Below the pieces are notes generated by a model. That model ran no database searches. It was not told where the DNA came from and was given only the letters and a program-made list of their open reading frames with translations. From Phycisphaerales bacterium (GTDB lineage: Bacteria; Planctomycetota; Phycisphaerae; Phycisphaerales; UBA1924), in NCBI GenBank assembly GCA_026982035.1, contig JALSHW010000030.1:1-5796 (forward strand): a stretch of 5,796 bases of DNA. The letters are read 5' to 3'. Shown in pieces: positions 1 through 5,796 of this stretch. Position numbers and translations under genes: made by a program. Positions within the stretch are counted from its first letter, which is position 1, and each line of letters opens with the position of its first letter.

Positions 1-250
1 TGCGTTCAAAGACAAAGACTCAATCGCCAAGCTTCTGAGCGACCTGCTCGCTGCCGGCCACATCACCGAAGACGCCTGGAAAGACATGCAATCAGAAATC
101 AAAGAGCAAGTCATGGCCTCGATGAAGTTCGCTGAAGAATCCCCGATTCCAGACGCCAGCGAGTTGTACACCGATGTGTATGCCAATCCAGAAAAGAACC
201 TGTCCCCCACCGCGACTTACACCCATGGCACCAAGAACCCGTTGATGTGA
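1..250 (+). CDS. pdhA: Pyruvate dehydrogenase E1 component, alpha subunit (3' end only)
   Basis: This is the last 82 codons of a gene that begins before the window; the reading frame starts at base 2 and ends at TGA 248-250. E1-alpha pairs with E1-beta to bind thiamine diphosphate, decarboxylate pyruvate and reductively acetylate the lipoyl group of E2 in the cytoplasm. The visible part is the C-terminal helical region, with the family-typical ending FAEESPIPDASELYTDVYA, which resembles the SPxPxxxELYxDVY ending of many bacterial and mitochondrial E1-alpha proteins. The ThDP-binding motif would lie upstream and is not visible. pdhB follows about 780 bases downstream, with two small genes between, which supports the assignment. 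A branched-chain 2-oxoacid E1-alpha is the main alternative, but the downstream E1-beta looks like PDH. Confidence 0.88.
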   Translation, partial: AFKDKDSIAKLLSDLLAAGHITEDAWKDMQSEIKEQVMASMKFAEESPIPDASELYTDVYANPEKNLSPTATYTHGTKNPLM

Positions 251-252
251 GG
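249..252 (+). promoter_or_regulatory. Shine-Dalgarno for the lipoprotein gene
   Basis: GAGG lies 8 bases before the ATG at 261 and overlaps the pdhA stop codon (TGA 248-250). It supports the 261 start and suggests translational coupling to pdhA. Confidence 0.55.
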
Positions 253-260
253 CAATCACC

Positions 261-665
261 ATGACCTCTGCTTACCGATTCATCGTTGGGACTCTCCTCC
301 TCTTGCTCTTGCTCGGCTTCGGGCTCGGTGGATGCTCAACTGGACAATCTGCCATGAACAACGCTGCACATTCTATCGAACTCATTTACTTTGATGGTTG
401 TCCTACGACGCCGCCGTTTCGGGAGTCGCTTGAATCGGCGCTCGGCCAAACCGACGGCTACGAAGCACTGACACCAATCGATGTGACCACGCTTGCTGAA
501 GATGACATCCGCCGAGGGTATGGGTCGCCGACGATATTGGTTGATGGGCGCGACTTGTTTGGAGCGGGTGTCCCGGATTCGCCCATGATGAGTTGCCGAA
601 TCTATGTAGGCGGCACTCCAGATTCACAGGCCATTGCCGCCAAACTCAACGAGTTGACCAGATGA
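261..665 (+). CDS. Thioredoxin-fold lipoprotein, CxxT type
   Basis: A 134-residue predicted lipoprotein. Residues 1-25 form a type II signal: a short basic n-region (R6), a Leu-rich core at about 7-22, and lipobox L22-G23-G24-C25. The mature N-terminus would be lipidated C25 followed by S26, which favours the outer membrane if the Lol +2 rule applies. The rest looks like a small thioredoxin-like domain. A beta strand leads into YFDGCPTTP with C47 where the active-site loop should be; a cis-proline-like element, GSPTILVDGRDLFG, sits at 88-101; and a conserved-looking SCRIY with C112 follows. This resembles a family of small Trx-like proteins often annotated near mercury or alkylmercury-lyase-like functions, but I cannot assign a substrate. 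The second Cys of a CxxC is missing (T50), so it is unlikely to be a standard dithiol oxidoreductase; C47 and C112 could instead act as a pair or bind a ligand. It starts 10 bases after pdhA and overlaps the next gene by 4 bases. Confidence 0.72.
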   Translation: MTSAYRFIVGTLLLLLLLGFGLGGCSTGQSAMNNAAHSIELIYFDGCPTTPPFRESLESALGQTDGYEALTPIDVTTLAEDDIRRGYGSPTILVDGRDLFGAGVPDSPMMSCRIYVGGTPDSQAIAAKLNELTR

Positions 666-973
666 CCACGCCCAAGATCGACATCCCGATGGACAAGCTC
701 GCCCTGCTCTGCAAGCGGTGGAAGATCATCGAGCTCTCCCTCTTCGGATCAGTCCTCCGTGACGACTTCGATGCCGAGTCGGATGTCGATGTGATGATCG
801 TGCTGGCCGATGATGCAGAGCTCGACCATTTCAATGACTGGATTAAGATCAAAGACGAGATGAGTGAGTTGCTCGATCACCGCGAGGTTGATCTTGTTGA
901 ACGCAAGCGAATCGTCAATCCGTTTATGAGACACTCGATCCTGACGACAAGCGAGGCGATCTATGCCGCCTGA
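662..973 (+). CDS. Minimal nucleotidyltransferase (MNT/MntA-like, pol-beta fold)
   Basis: A 103-residue protein of the small NTP_transf_2 family. The core motif is clear: LFGSVLRDDF at 27-36 with G29-S30, then S40-D41-V42-D43, giving the two metal-binding aspartates D41 and D43. D77 in EVDLV is the likely third acidic residue. The ending, with NPF (86-88), RHSIL and IYAA, is typical of full-length members, so it is not truncated. Family members act as antitoxins that AMPylate a HEPN ribonuclease toxin (MntA-HepT), or have unknown roles. No HEPN gene lies next to it: only 54 bases separate it from pdhB, and the gene before it is a lipoprotein. I chose the ATG at 662, inside the ATGA overlap with the lipoprotein stop, because the homologous region begins just after it; the in-frame ATG at 593 would add residues that only reflect the overlapping gene. 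Translation is probably coupled. The fold is secure, the biological role is not. Confidence 0.85.
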   Translation: MTTPKIDIPMDKLALLCKRWKIIELSLFGSVLRDDFDAESDVDVMIVLADDAELDHFNDWIKIKDEMSELLDHREVDLVERKRIVNPFMRHSILTTSEAIYAA

Positions 974-1027
974 TCCCTCATCCCAGCACCACCCGAAGAT
1001 TGAATACAATACAACCGAGAATACACC

Positions 1028-2137
1028 ATGACCCCCACCACGCCGCCCACCACCACACTCCCCACCATTGACATGATCGAAACCGACATCCATCCCGCCA
1101 TCGAGAGCCATCTCGATATGCCTGCGATGTTGCCCAATGACCAACTGCCATCCTTCGATGGCGACCGGATCATCCAGTACCGCGAGGCGCTCCGCGAAGC
1201 GATGAGCGAAGAGATGCGGAACGACAAACGGGTCTTCCTGCTCGGCGAAGAAGTCGCCCAGTACAACGGGGCGTACAAAATCTCCCAAGGGATGCTCGAT
1301 GAGTTTGGTGCCAAGCGGATCATTGATACGCCGATCTCCGAAAACGGGTTTGCAGGCATGGCCATCGCCGCGGCGATGAGTGGCCTGCGTCCAATCGTTG
1401 AGTTCATGTCGTGGTCGTTTAGCTTCGTAGCCGCCGATCCGATCTTGAACAACGCACCAAAAATGCTCTACATGTCGGGCGGCCAGTTCGGATGCCCGAT
1501 CGTCTTCCGAGGAAACGACGGTGCCGGAGGCCAACTCGCCTCCACACACTCCTGGTGTGTCGAAGCGTTGTACGCCAATGTGCCTGGTTTGAAGATGGCG
1601 ATCCCGTCGAATCCGTACGACGCCAAGGGCTTGCTCAAGACCGCCATCCGTGACCCCGACCCAGTATTCTTCCTCGAATCCGAACGCATGCTCGGCGACA
1701 AGGCCCATGTGCCCGAAGAAGAATACTACATTCCATTCGGTCAGGCCCGGCTTGCCCGCGAGGGCGATGCGGTGACACTGGTGAGCTTTGGTCGTCCGGT
1801 GCATTTTTGTATGGAGGCCGCCGAACGGTTGGCAGCCGAAGGCATCGAGGTTGATGTGCTTGACATGCGGACGATTCGGCCTTTGGATATTGATTCAATT
1901 ATCGAGCGGGTGAAGATTACCAATAAGGTGTTGGTTGTGGATCAGTCTTGGCCATTCGCTTCGATTGCCAGTGAAGTGATTACGCAGATTTGCGAGCGGT
2001 GCTTTGACTGGCTCGATTCACCGCCGGCGCGGTTGAATACTGCCGATGTTCCGACGCCGTATGCCAAGGGCTTGGAGTATGATTACCTGCCGAATCCGGA
2101 TCGGATTTACGACACAGTCAAGAACATGGTCAAGTAA
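1028..2137 (+). CDS. pdhB: Pyruvate dehydrogenase E1 component, beta subunit
   Basis: A 369-residue E1-beta subunit. With E1-alpha it forms the alpha2beta2 ThDP enzyme that decarboxylates pyruvate and acetylates E2. The conserved protein begins near residue 48 (IIQYREALREAM). LLGEEVAQYNGAYK follows at 71-84, with the glutamate of GEEV that contacts the ThDP aminopyrimidine. SENGFAG is at 104-110, the FRGNDGAGG segment begins at 160, and H174 in the STHS segment matches the conserved active-site histidine of the family. The C-terminal transketolase-like domain includes VSFGRP, the DMRTIRPLD segment and a DVPTPYAKGLE tail. These match PDH E1-beta closely, including mitochondrial forms. Residues 1-47 are an extra Thr/Pro-rich leader that most family members lack. 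A weak GAGA lies 7 bases before the 1028 ATG; in-frame ATGs at 1073, 1118 and 1127 are alternative starts with no better ribosome site. The gene sits 54 bases after the MNT gene. Confidence 0.95.
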   Translation: MTPTTPPTTTLPTIDMIETDIHPAIESHLDMPAMLPNDQLPSFDGDRIIQYREALREAMSEEMRNDKRVFLLGEEVAQYNGAYKISQGMLDEFGAKRIIDTPISENGFAGMAIAAAMSGLRPIVEFMSWSFSFVAADPILNNAPKMLYMSGGQFGCPIVFRGNDGAGGQLASTHSWCVEALYANVPGLKMAIPSNPYDAKGLLKTAIRDPDPVFFLESERMLGDKAHVPEEEYYIPFGQARLAREGDAVTLVSFGRPVHFCMEAAERLAAEGIEVDVLDMRTIRPLDIDSIIERVKITNKVLVVDQSWPFASIASEVITQICERCFDWLDSPPARLNTADVPTPYAKGLEYDYLPNPDRIYDTVKNMVK

Positions 2138-2140
2138 GGA
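2136..2140 (+). promoter_or_regulatory. Shine-Dalgarno for the DUF4268 gene
   Basis: AAGGA lies 8 bases before the ATG at 2149 and overlaps the last two bases of the pdhB stop codon (TAA 2135-2137). It fixes the start and indicates that the gene is set up to be translated from the PDH transcript. Confidence 0.65.
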
Positions 2141-2148
2141 CTAGTAGC

Positions 2149-3087
2149 ATGATTGGCAAAATTGACAGATTGAATCTTCGTGAAGTGTGGGCAAATGAAG
2201 CACGTGATTTTACCACATGGCTAGAGAACAATATCGATGTCATTTCTGATGCCACTGGCTACGGCCTTACATCTGTCGAGCGAGAGCAGCCCGCCGGGTC
2301 TTTCAGTGTTGATCTTATTGCGAAACTCGCCGACGGCGGAACGGTTATCATCGAAAACCAACTCGAACGCAGTGACCATGACCATTTAGGCAAGCTCATC
2401 ACATACCTCACTGCATACGAAGCATCGGCAGCGATCTGGATTGTCCGGGAAGCACGACCTGAACACATTTCTGCAATCAGTTGGCTCAACAAAACAACGG
2501 ATGTCAACTTCTTTCTTCTTCAAGCAGAAGCCGTTCGAATTGGTTCTTCGCAGCCTGCCCTCTTGCTTACGCGGATCGTTGGCCCAAGTGCTGAAATTAA
2601 ATCTATCGGAGTTGAAAAGAAAAATCTCTCTACGAGCCAAGAACTCTGCCTCAGCTTCTGGACATCTCTACTAAACCTTGCAAAAGAGAAAACATCTCTT
2701 CATTCCTCTATCTCCCCAGGAAAAGTGCAATGGGTTGGCACAAGTGCCGGTTTGCCGGGCATGAGTTTCAACTATGTAATTGGCGCGAACTGGTGGCGTG
2801 TCGAGTTGTACATTGATCGCGGAGACAAAACTGAAAACGAATGGTTCTTTGACCGTGTCATGGAGCACCAAAATAAAATTGAGAGCAAACTAGATAGAAC
2901 ACTAGAATGGCAGAGGTTAGAAGCAAGAGCTTGCCGGATTGCATATCAAGGTGATAGCGAAGGCGGCTACAAATCAGACCAAAGTAGTTGGCCTGACATT
3001 CAAAACCGCATGATAAATGATATGATCGCATTTTCGAACGCTATTTCCGACCCCCTCAAGACAATACCGAAAACTTACCCGGACTAA
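2149..3087 (+). CDS. DUF4268-type protein with PD-(D/E)XK nuclease-like N-terminus
   Basis: A 312-residue protein of unknown function. The N-terminal half (about 10-110) has the layout of a PD-(D/E)XK nuclease fold: an early acidic residue (E44 or E46), D55 in the FSVDLIAKL strand, then E69-N70-Q71 in VIIENQL, followed by HDHLGKLITY at 77-86. Gln stands where the fold usually has Lys; K82 could serve in its place. The combination of VDL, IENQ and DHDHLGKLxTY is, as I recall it, characteristic of proteins carrying DUF4268. The C-terminal half (about 160-300), with FWTSLL, a VELYIDRG strand and WFFDRVMEHQNKIE, fits that domain. Nuclease activity is inferred from the fold only. The gene lies 11 bases after pdhB and 34 before the E2 gene, with its own Shine-Dalgarno. 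Three sampled 60-base lines are 42-45% GC, against 53-57% in neighbouring PDH genes, and AT-ending codons are common, which suggests later acquisition. A role in restriction or defence is possible but not shown. Confidence 0.75.
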   Translation: MIGKIDRLNLREVWANEARDFTTWLENNIDVISDATGYGLTSVEREQPAGSFSVDLIAKLADGGTVIIENQLERSDHDHLGKLITYLTAYEASAAIWIVREARPEHISAISWLNKTTDVNFFLLQAEAVRIGSSQPALLLTRIVGPSAEIKSIGVEKKNLSTSQELCLSFWTSLLNLAKEKTSLHSSISPGKVQWVGTSAGLPGMSFNYVIGANWWRVELYIDRGDKTENEWFFDRVMEHQNKIESKLDRTLEWQRLEARACRIAYQGDSEGGYKSDQSSWPDIQNRMINDMIAFSNAISDPLKTIPKTYPD

Positions 3088-3110
3088 AGTATTCTGACGA
3101 TCTGTTTTTT

Positions 3111-3114
3111 GGAG
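3111..3114 (+). promoter_or_regulatory. Shine-Dalgarno for the E2 gene
   Basis: GGAG lies 7 bases before the ATG at 3122 and is preceded by a run of six T. It confirms the E2 start, which also coincides with the family's usual N-terminus. Confidence 0.7.
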
Positions 3115-3121
3115 AATATCA

Positions 3122-4471
3122 ATGGCTATTAACATCACCATGCCCCGCCTGTCTGACACCATGGAACAAGGCACCGTCGTCAAATGGCATGTCAATGCCG
3201 GCGACAGCGTTTCGACCGGGGATGTCATCGCTGACATTGAAACCGACAAAGCCACCATGGAACTTGAATCGTTTGACGATGGCGTGGTCGCGTCGCTGGC
3301 GATCGCTGAAGGACAGAAGATCAATGTGGGCGAGACCATTATTATTCTGGCCGAGGATGGGGAATCGGTTGAGGATGCCGTGAAGTCTGTTGGGGTTTCA
3401 GGATCAGCCGCCGCTTCGGCGGGTGGATCCGATACGCCCGCCCCCCAAACACCATCGGCGACCGCTGTTGCTGAACCACCAGCAACGAACAACTCATCGA
3501 GCAGCGAGGACCGGGTCTTTGCTTCGCCGCTCGCCCGCAAGATTGCTCAGGAACACAATATCCCGATCGGTTCGGTCAGTGGGTCTGGACCATCGGGTCG
3601 GATTCTGAAGAAGGATGTCGAGATGATGGTCGGCGGTGCAACCGCTGCGGCTCCGGTCATTGCTGCAGCAGCCGCTCCGATGCCGGCGACAGTGCCCGCC
3701 CCCCTGCCCGCCCCCCTGCCCGCACCAGGCGCGGCCCTCGAATCCAAGACCGTCGCGCTCAACACGATGCGCCAAATCATCGCCACCAAACTTGTCGAAT
3801 CCAAAACAACCATCCCCCACTACCAAGTGACGATGTCGGCCCGGATGGACTCACTCAGCAACCTCCGCACCGAACTCAACGAACAACTCGCCACCCAAGG
3901 TGTCAAACTCTCGGTCAATGATTTTATCGTCCGGGCGTGCGCCATTGCGATGCACCAGCATCCGTTCATCAACTCATCTTGGAACCCCGGTTCCGGACAG
4001 AGCAGCCCTTCGATCCAGCTTCACGGGCATGTCAACATTGGTGTGGCCGTGTCGCTCCCTGAGGAGAAGGGCGGCGGCTTGGTCGTTGCAACCATCAACA
4101 ATGCCGACCAGATCGGCCTGCGCCAAATCTCATCGGAAACCAAACGCCTGGCCACCAAAGCGCGTGATAAGGGGCTCGCCCCGGCTGAACTTTCGGGTTC
4201 GACCTTTACGATTTCCAACCTCGGCATGTTCGGAGTCGATCATTTCACCGCGATCATCAACCCACCAAACGCTGCTATCCTCGCTGTTGGGCGGGCGATT
4301 GATAAGCCGTTTATTGAATACGATGCTGACGGCGAGCCAGAACTGGTCATTGGCAGTGAGATGTCGATGACGATTTCGAGTGATCATCGGATTATTGATG
4401 GGGCGATGGCCGCGGCGTATCTCAAAACGGTCAAGGAACTGCTCGAATCACCCGCGTCATTACTGGTTTAG
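3122..4471 (+). CDS. pdhC: Pyruvate dehydrogenase E2, dihydrolipoamide acetyltransferase
   Basis: A 449-residue E2, the core of the PDH complex, which moves the acetyl group from its lipoyl arm to CoA. Residues 1-80 form one lipoyl domain, with MPRLSDTMEQG at 7-17 and the lipoylated lysine K43 in ETDKA. An Ala/Ser/Pro linker runs from about 82 to 129. The peripheral-subunit-binding domain covers about 132-170 (FASPLARKIA, then SGPSGRILKKDV) and docks E1 or E3. A second Ala/Pro linker, with an APLP repeat at 193-200, leads to the acyltransferase domain at about 209-449. The catalytic motif is DHRIIDG, with H422 and D426. Length and order are normal for a single-lipoyl E2. Placement just downstream of pdhB marks it as the PDH E2 rather than the 2-oxoglutarate or branched-chain enzyme. 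The symbol pdhC is used for E2 in such operons; aceF is the enterobacterial name. The gene ends in TAG and is followed 3 bases later by the next start. Confidence 0.95.
   Translation: MAINITMPRLSDTMEQGTVVKWHVNAGDSVSTGDVIADIETDKATMELESFDDGVVASLAIAEGQKINVGETIIILAEDGESVEDAVKSVGVSGSAAASAGGSDTPAPQTPSATAVAEPPATNNSSSSEDRVFASPLARKIAQEHNIPIGSVSGSGPSGRILKKDVEMMVGGATAAAPVIAAAAAPMPATVPAPLPAPLPAPGAALESKTVALNTMRQIIATKLVESKTTIPHYQVTMSARMDSLSNLRTELNEQLATQGVKLSVNDFIVRACAIAMHQHPFINSSWNPGSGQSSPSIQLHGHVNIGVAVSLPEEKGGGLVVATINNADQIGLRQISSETKRLATKARDKGLAPAELSGSTFTISNLGMFGVDHFTAIINPPNAAILAVGRAIDKPFIEYDADGEPELVIGSEMSMTISSDHRIIDGAMAAAYLKTVKELLESPASLLV
3694..3723 (+). repeat. 12-base tandem repeat in the E2 linker
   Basis: The unit GCCCGCCCCCCT occurs twice in perfect tandem (3694-3705 and 3706-3717), followed by a partial third copy. 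Its length is a multiple of three, so it repeats Ala-Pro-Leu-Pro in the flexible linker without changing the frame. Copy number could vary between strains by slippage. Confidence 0.85.
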
Positions 4472-4474
4472 TCC

Positions 4475-4906
4475 ATGAACAGAGAACCCGACGATCGCGT
4501 CCCCCAGTTTTTGATTGGGCCTGAGTCTCATGGGGATTCGTTGATGGACGAGGCCCGTGAGCGGGTTCGACAAGAAGATGAGCAGAACAAAGAAGGCGTC
4601 AAACTCGCTCGCCGGCTCGTCATCGCCTTTATTTTGATTGTGCTTCTCGGGGTGGTGTTCTATGTGGTCTTGCCACAGTATGGGCTCAAACTTGATCCAA
4701 TCGTGCCTGTGCTGAGTTTCCTGGCGATCTTGATCGGCGCGGTGATGACGGCTGTCGAAGAAAACAAAGACTCAGACAATTCGGACGACGACTCGAATGA
4801 TGAATCTGGAGGGTGCTGTGGGGGTTCCGACAATGATGGATGCGCGGTGGGGATGTGTTCTGGACCGAGGCCTTTGCGGATGTTTCGGCATCCAAAGAAA
4901 AAATAA
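4475..4906 (+). CDS. Small two-helix membrane protein with Cys-rich acidic tail
   Basis: A 143-residue protein that I do not recognise. The first 45 residues are charged and hydrophilic. Two hydrophobic segments follow, at about 48-66 (LVIAFILIVLLGVVFYVVL) and about 75-94 (PIVPVLSFLAILIGAVMTAV), joined by a short PQYGLKLD loop. K43, R46 and R47 just before the first helix predict a cytoplasmic N-terminus, so both tails should be cytoplasmic. The C-terminal tail is strongly acidic at 95-110 (Asp/Ser/Asn/Glu). It then has a Gly/Cys cluster with C114, C115, C123 and C128, and ends in a basic stretch (RPLRMFRHPKKK). The cysteines could bind metal, but no known motif is matched. The gene starts 3 bases after the E2 stop and has no visible Shine-Dalgarno, so translation probably depends on ribosomes finishing E2. 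The ORF looks real from its spacing and membrane pattern; the function is unknown. Confidence 0.65.
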   Translation: MNREPDDRVPQFLIGPESHGDSLMDEARERVRQEDEQNKEGVKLARRLVIAFILIVLLGVVFYVVLPQYGLKLDPIVPVLSFLAILIGAVMTAVEENKDSDNSDDDSNDESGGCCGGSDNDGCAVGMCSGPRPLRMFRHPKKK

Positions 4907-4928
4907 CAACACGGATCAACCTGCGAAA

Positions 4929-5796
4929 TTAGCCCCGCTCAGCGCGGCGGCGTTTGAGTTCGGCGTCGATGAAGGGTTGGATGTCACCTCGGTCGAGGAC
5001 GGTTGATGGGTTGGCCTCGAGATTGGTCCGGTGGTCTTTGACGCGGTTGTCATACAAGACATAACTGCGGATCTGGGCGCCCCATCCTCGGTGTTCGAGT
5101 TTGCCGCCCCCGGCTTCGTCGATTTCAGCTTGGCGTTTGTCTTCGGCGATTTGTTCGAGTTTGGCCGTCAGGATCGCCATGGCTTGGCGGCGGTTTTGTT
5201 GTTGCTCGCGGTGGGTTGAGGCGAGGATCATGATGCCGGTGGGTTTGTGGGTCAGGCGGATCGCTGAGGCGACCTTGTTGACATTTTGGCCGCCTGGGCC
5301 TGAAGAGCGAGCAAAGGCCAAGATTTCAAGGTCGGTATCGGGGATGTTGACTTCCGCCTCGGCGAACTCTGGGACCACATCGACGGTTGCGAAACTGGTC
5401 TGGCGTTTGCCCTGGGCATTGAACGGCGAAACCCGCGCAAGACGATGCGTGCCTTTTTCGCAGCAGAGGTAGCCAAAGGCGAAGGGCCCTTTGACATGGA
5501 GAGTCACGGAGTCGAGCCCGACTTCTGAGCCGTGGGATTTTTCGACTTCTTCGATTTCGAATCCTTGGTTCTCAAAGTAGTACAGGTACATGCGGAAGAG
5601 CATTTCACACCAGTCGTTGGCTTCGGTGCCGCCGTCGCCTGCGGAGATGGTGAAGAAGCAATCTCGGGTGTCGTGCTTGCCTGAGAGGAGGGATTGGATT
5701 TCGATTTTGTCCATGCGACCGATGAGTCCGAACAATTGTTCGTCGGCCTCTTTGAGGAGGTCCTCGTCGCCATCCTCACGCGACATCTCAAAGGCG
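4929..5796 (-). CDS. prfB: Peptide chain release factor 2 (5' end beyond window)
   Basis: The C-terminal 288 or so codons of RF2, which reads UGA and UAA stop codons in the ribosomal A site and triggers peptide release. Numbering from the in-frame ATG at 5786, the protein shows GDGGTEANDW at 50-59, the stop-recognition tripeptide S120-P121-F122 (bases 5421-5429), and the catalytic G165-G166-Q167 (5286-5294) within SSGPGGQNVNK. SPF marks RF2 rather than RF1, which has PxT. The GWGAQIRSYVL segment further on is also RF2-like. The 45-residue spacing from SPF to GGQ equals that of E. coli RF2, where they lie at 205 and 250, so roughly 80 N-terminal residues should lie beyond the window. The frame stays open past the ATG at 5786 to the edge, so that ATG is internal. 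Any programmed frameshift site near codon 26 would be outside the window. The gene converges on the membrane-protein gene, with 22 bases between the stop codons. Confidence 0.95.
   Translation of the reverse strand, partial: AFEMSREDGDEDLLKEADEQLFGLIGRMDKIEIQSLLSGKHDTRDCFFTISAGDGGTEANDWCEMLFRMYLYYFENQGFEIEEVEKSHGSEVGLDSVTLHVKGPFAFGYLCCEKGTHRLARVSPFNAQGKRQTSFATVDVVPEFAEAEVNIPDTDLEILAFARSSGPGGQNVNKVASAIRLTHKPTGIMILASTHREQQQNRRQAMAILTAKLEQIAEDKRQAEIDEAGGGKLEHRGWGAQIRSYVLYDNRVKDHRTNLEANPSTVLDRGDIQPFIDAELKRRRAERG

Noticed and set aside
593..661. Upstream in-frame start for the MNT gene
   Set aside because: The extra 23 residues are encoded inside the lipoprotein gene in another frame and look unlike the family. 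The ATG at 662 in the ATGA overlap gives the normal length.
974..1027. Promoter for pdhB in the 54-base gap after the MNT gene
   Set aside because: The gap is AT-richer and has TTGAAT- and ATACAAT-like strings, but no pair with proper -35/-10 spacing before the ATG can be supported.
749..1804. Long - strand open frame (351 codons) opposite the MNT and pdhB genes
   Set aside because: It lies antisense to two well-supported genes, its protein is His/Gly/Arg-rich with no recognisable domain, and it spans an intergenic gap. Codon bias in pdhB explains the lack of stops.
2138..3086. GGACTA at 2138-2143 and again at 3081-3086, flanking the DUF4268 gene, as a possible target-site duplication
   Set aside because: A 6-base match between two junctions of this size is expected by chance fairly often, the second copy lies within the end of the coding sequence, and there are no inverted repeats or transposase.
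4935..4947. CCGC-TCAGC-GCGG hairpin near the prfB stop as a terminator
   Set aside because: The stem is only 4 base pairs, lies within the prfB coding region and has no T run on either side.
5101..5472. + strand open frame opposite prfB
   Set aside because: It is fully antisense to the RF2 region containing the GGQ and SPF motifs, has no recognisable domain, and reflects prfB codon bias.

Overview
The window carries most of a pyruvate dehydrogenase (PDH) complex locus on the + strand, followed by a convergent peptide chain release factor 2 gene on the - strand. The PDH genes are in the order E1-alpha (3' end only), E1-beta, E2. Between and after them lie four short genes with no obvious metabolic link: a thioredoxin-fold lipoprotein, a minimal MNT-type nucleotidyltransferase, a DUF4268/PD-(D/E)XK-like protein, and a two-helix membrane protein with a Cys-rich acidic tail.

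The organism is a bacterium with a split alpha/beta-type E1, a diderm-style lipoprotein signal and moderately high GC (53-57% in sampled 60-base lines of the PDH genes). Shine-Dalgarno sequences are variable, some clear and some absent. The overall style, including an MNT gene and a DUF4268 gene scattered in a housekeeping operon, suggests Planctomycetota (perhaps Phycisphaerae) to me. That is an impression, not a demonstrated assignment.

Layout: 1-250 is the 3' end of pdhA; 261-665 a Trx-like lipoprotein; 662-973 the MNT nucleotidyltransferase, overlapping the previous gene by ATGA; 1028-2137 pdhB with an unusual N-terminal extension; 2149-3087 the AT-richer DUF4268 gene; 3122-4471 the E2 acetyltransferase with one lipoyl domain; 4475-4906 the small membrane protein; 4929 to the window end is prfB, reversed and lacking its 5' end. 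No gap exceeds 54 bases and I see no tRNA, rRNA, CRISPR array, insertion sequence or clear intrinsic terminator.

E1-alpha and E1-beta form the thiamine-diphosphate decarboxylase that reductively acetylates the lipoyl arm of E2, and E2 passes the acetyl group to CoA. The E3 (lipoamide dehydrogenase) gene is not in the window. Close spacing and shared orientation suggest that everything from pdhA to the membrane protein is one transcription unit. The accessory genes would then be co-expressed with PDH, whether or not they act with it. The DUF4268 gene differs most in composition and is the best candidate for a recent arrival.
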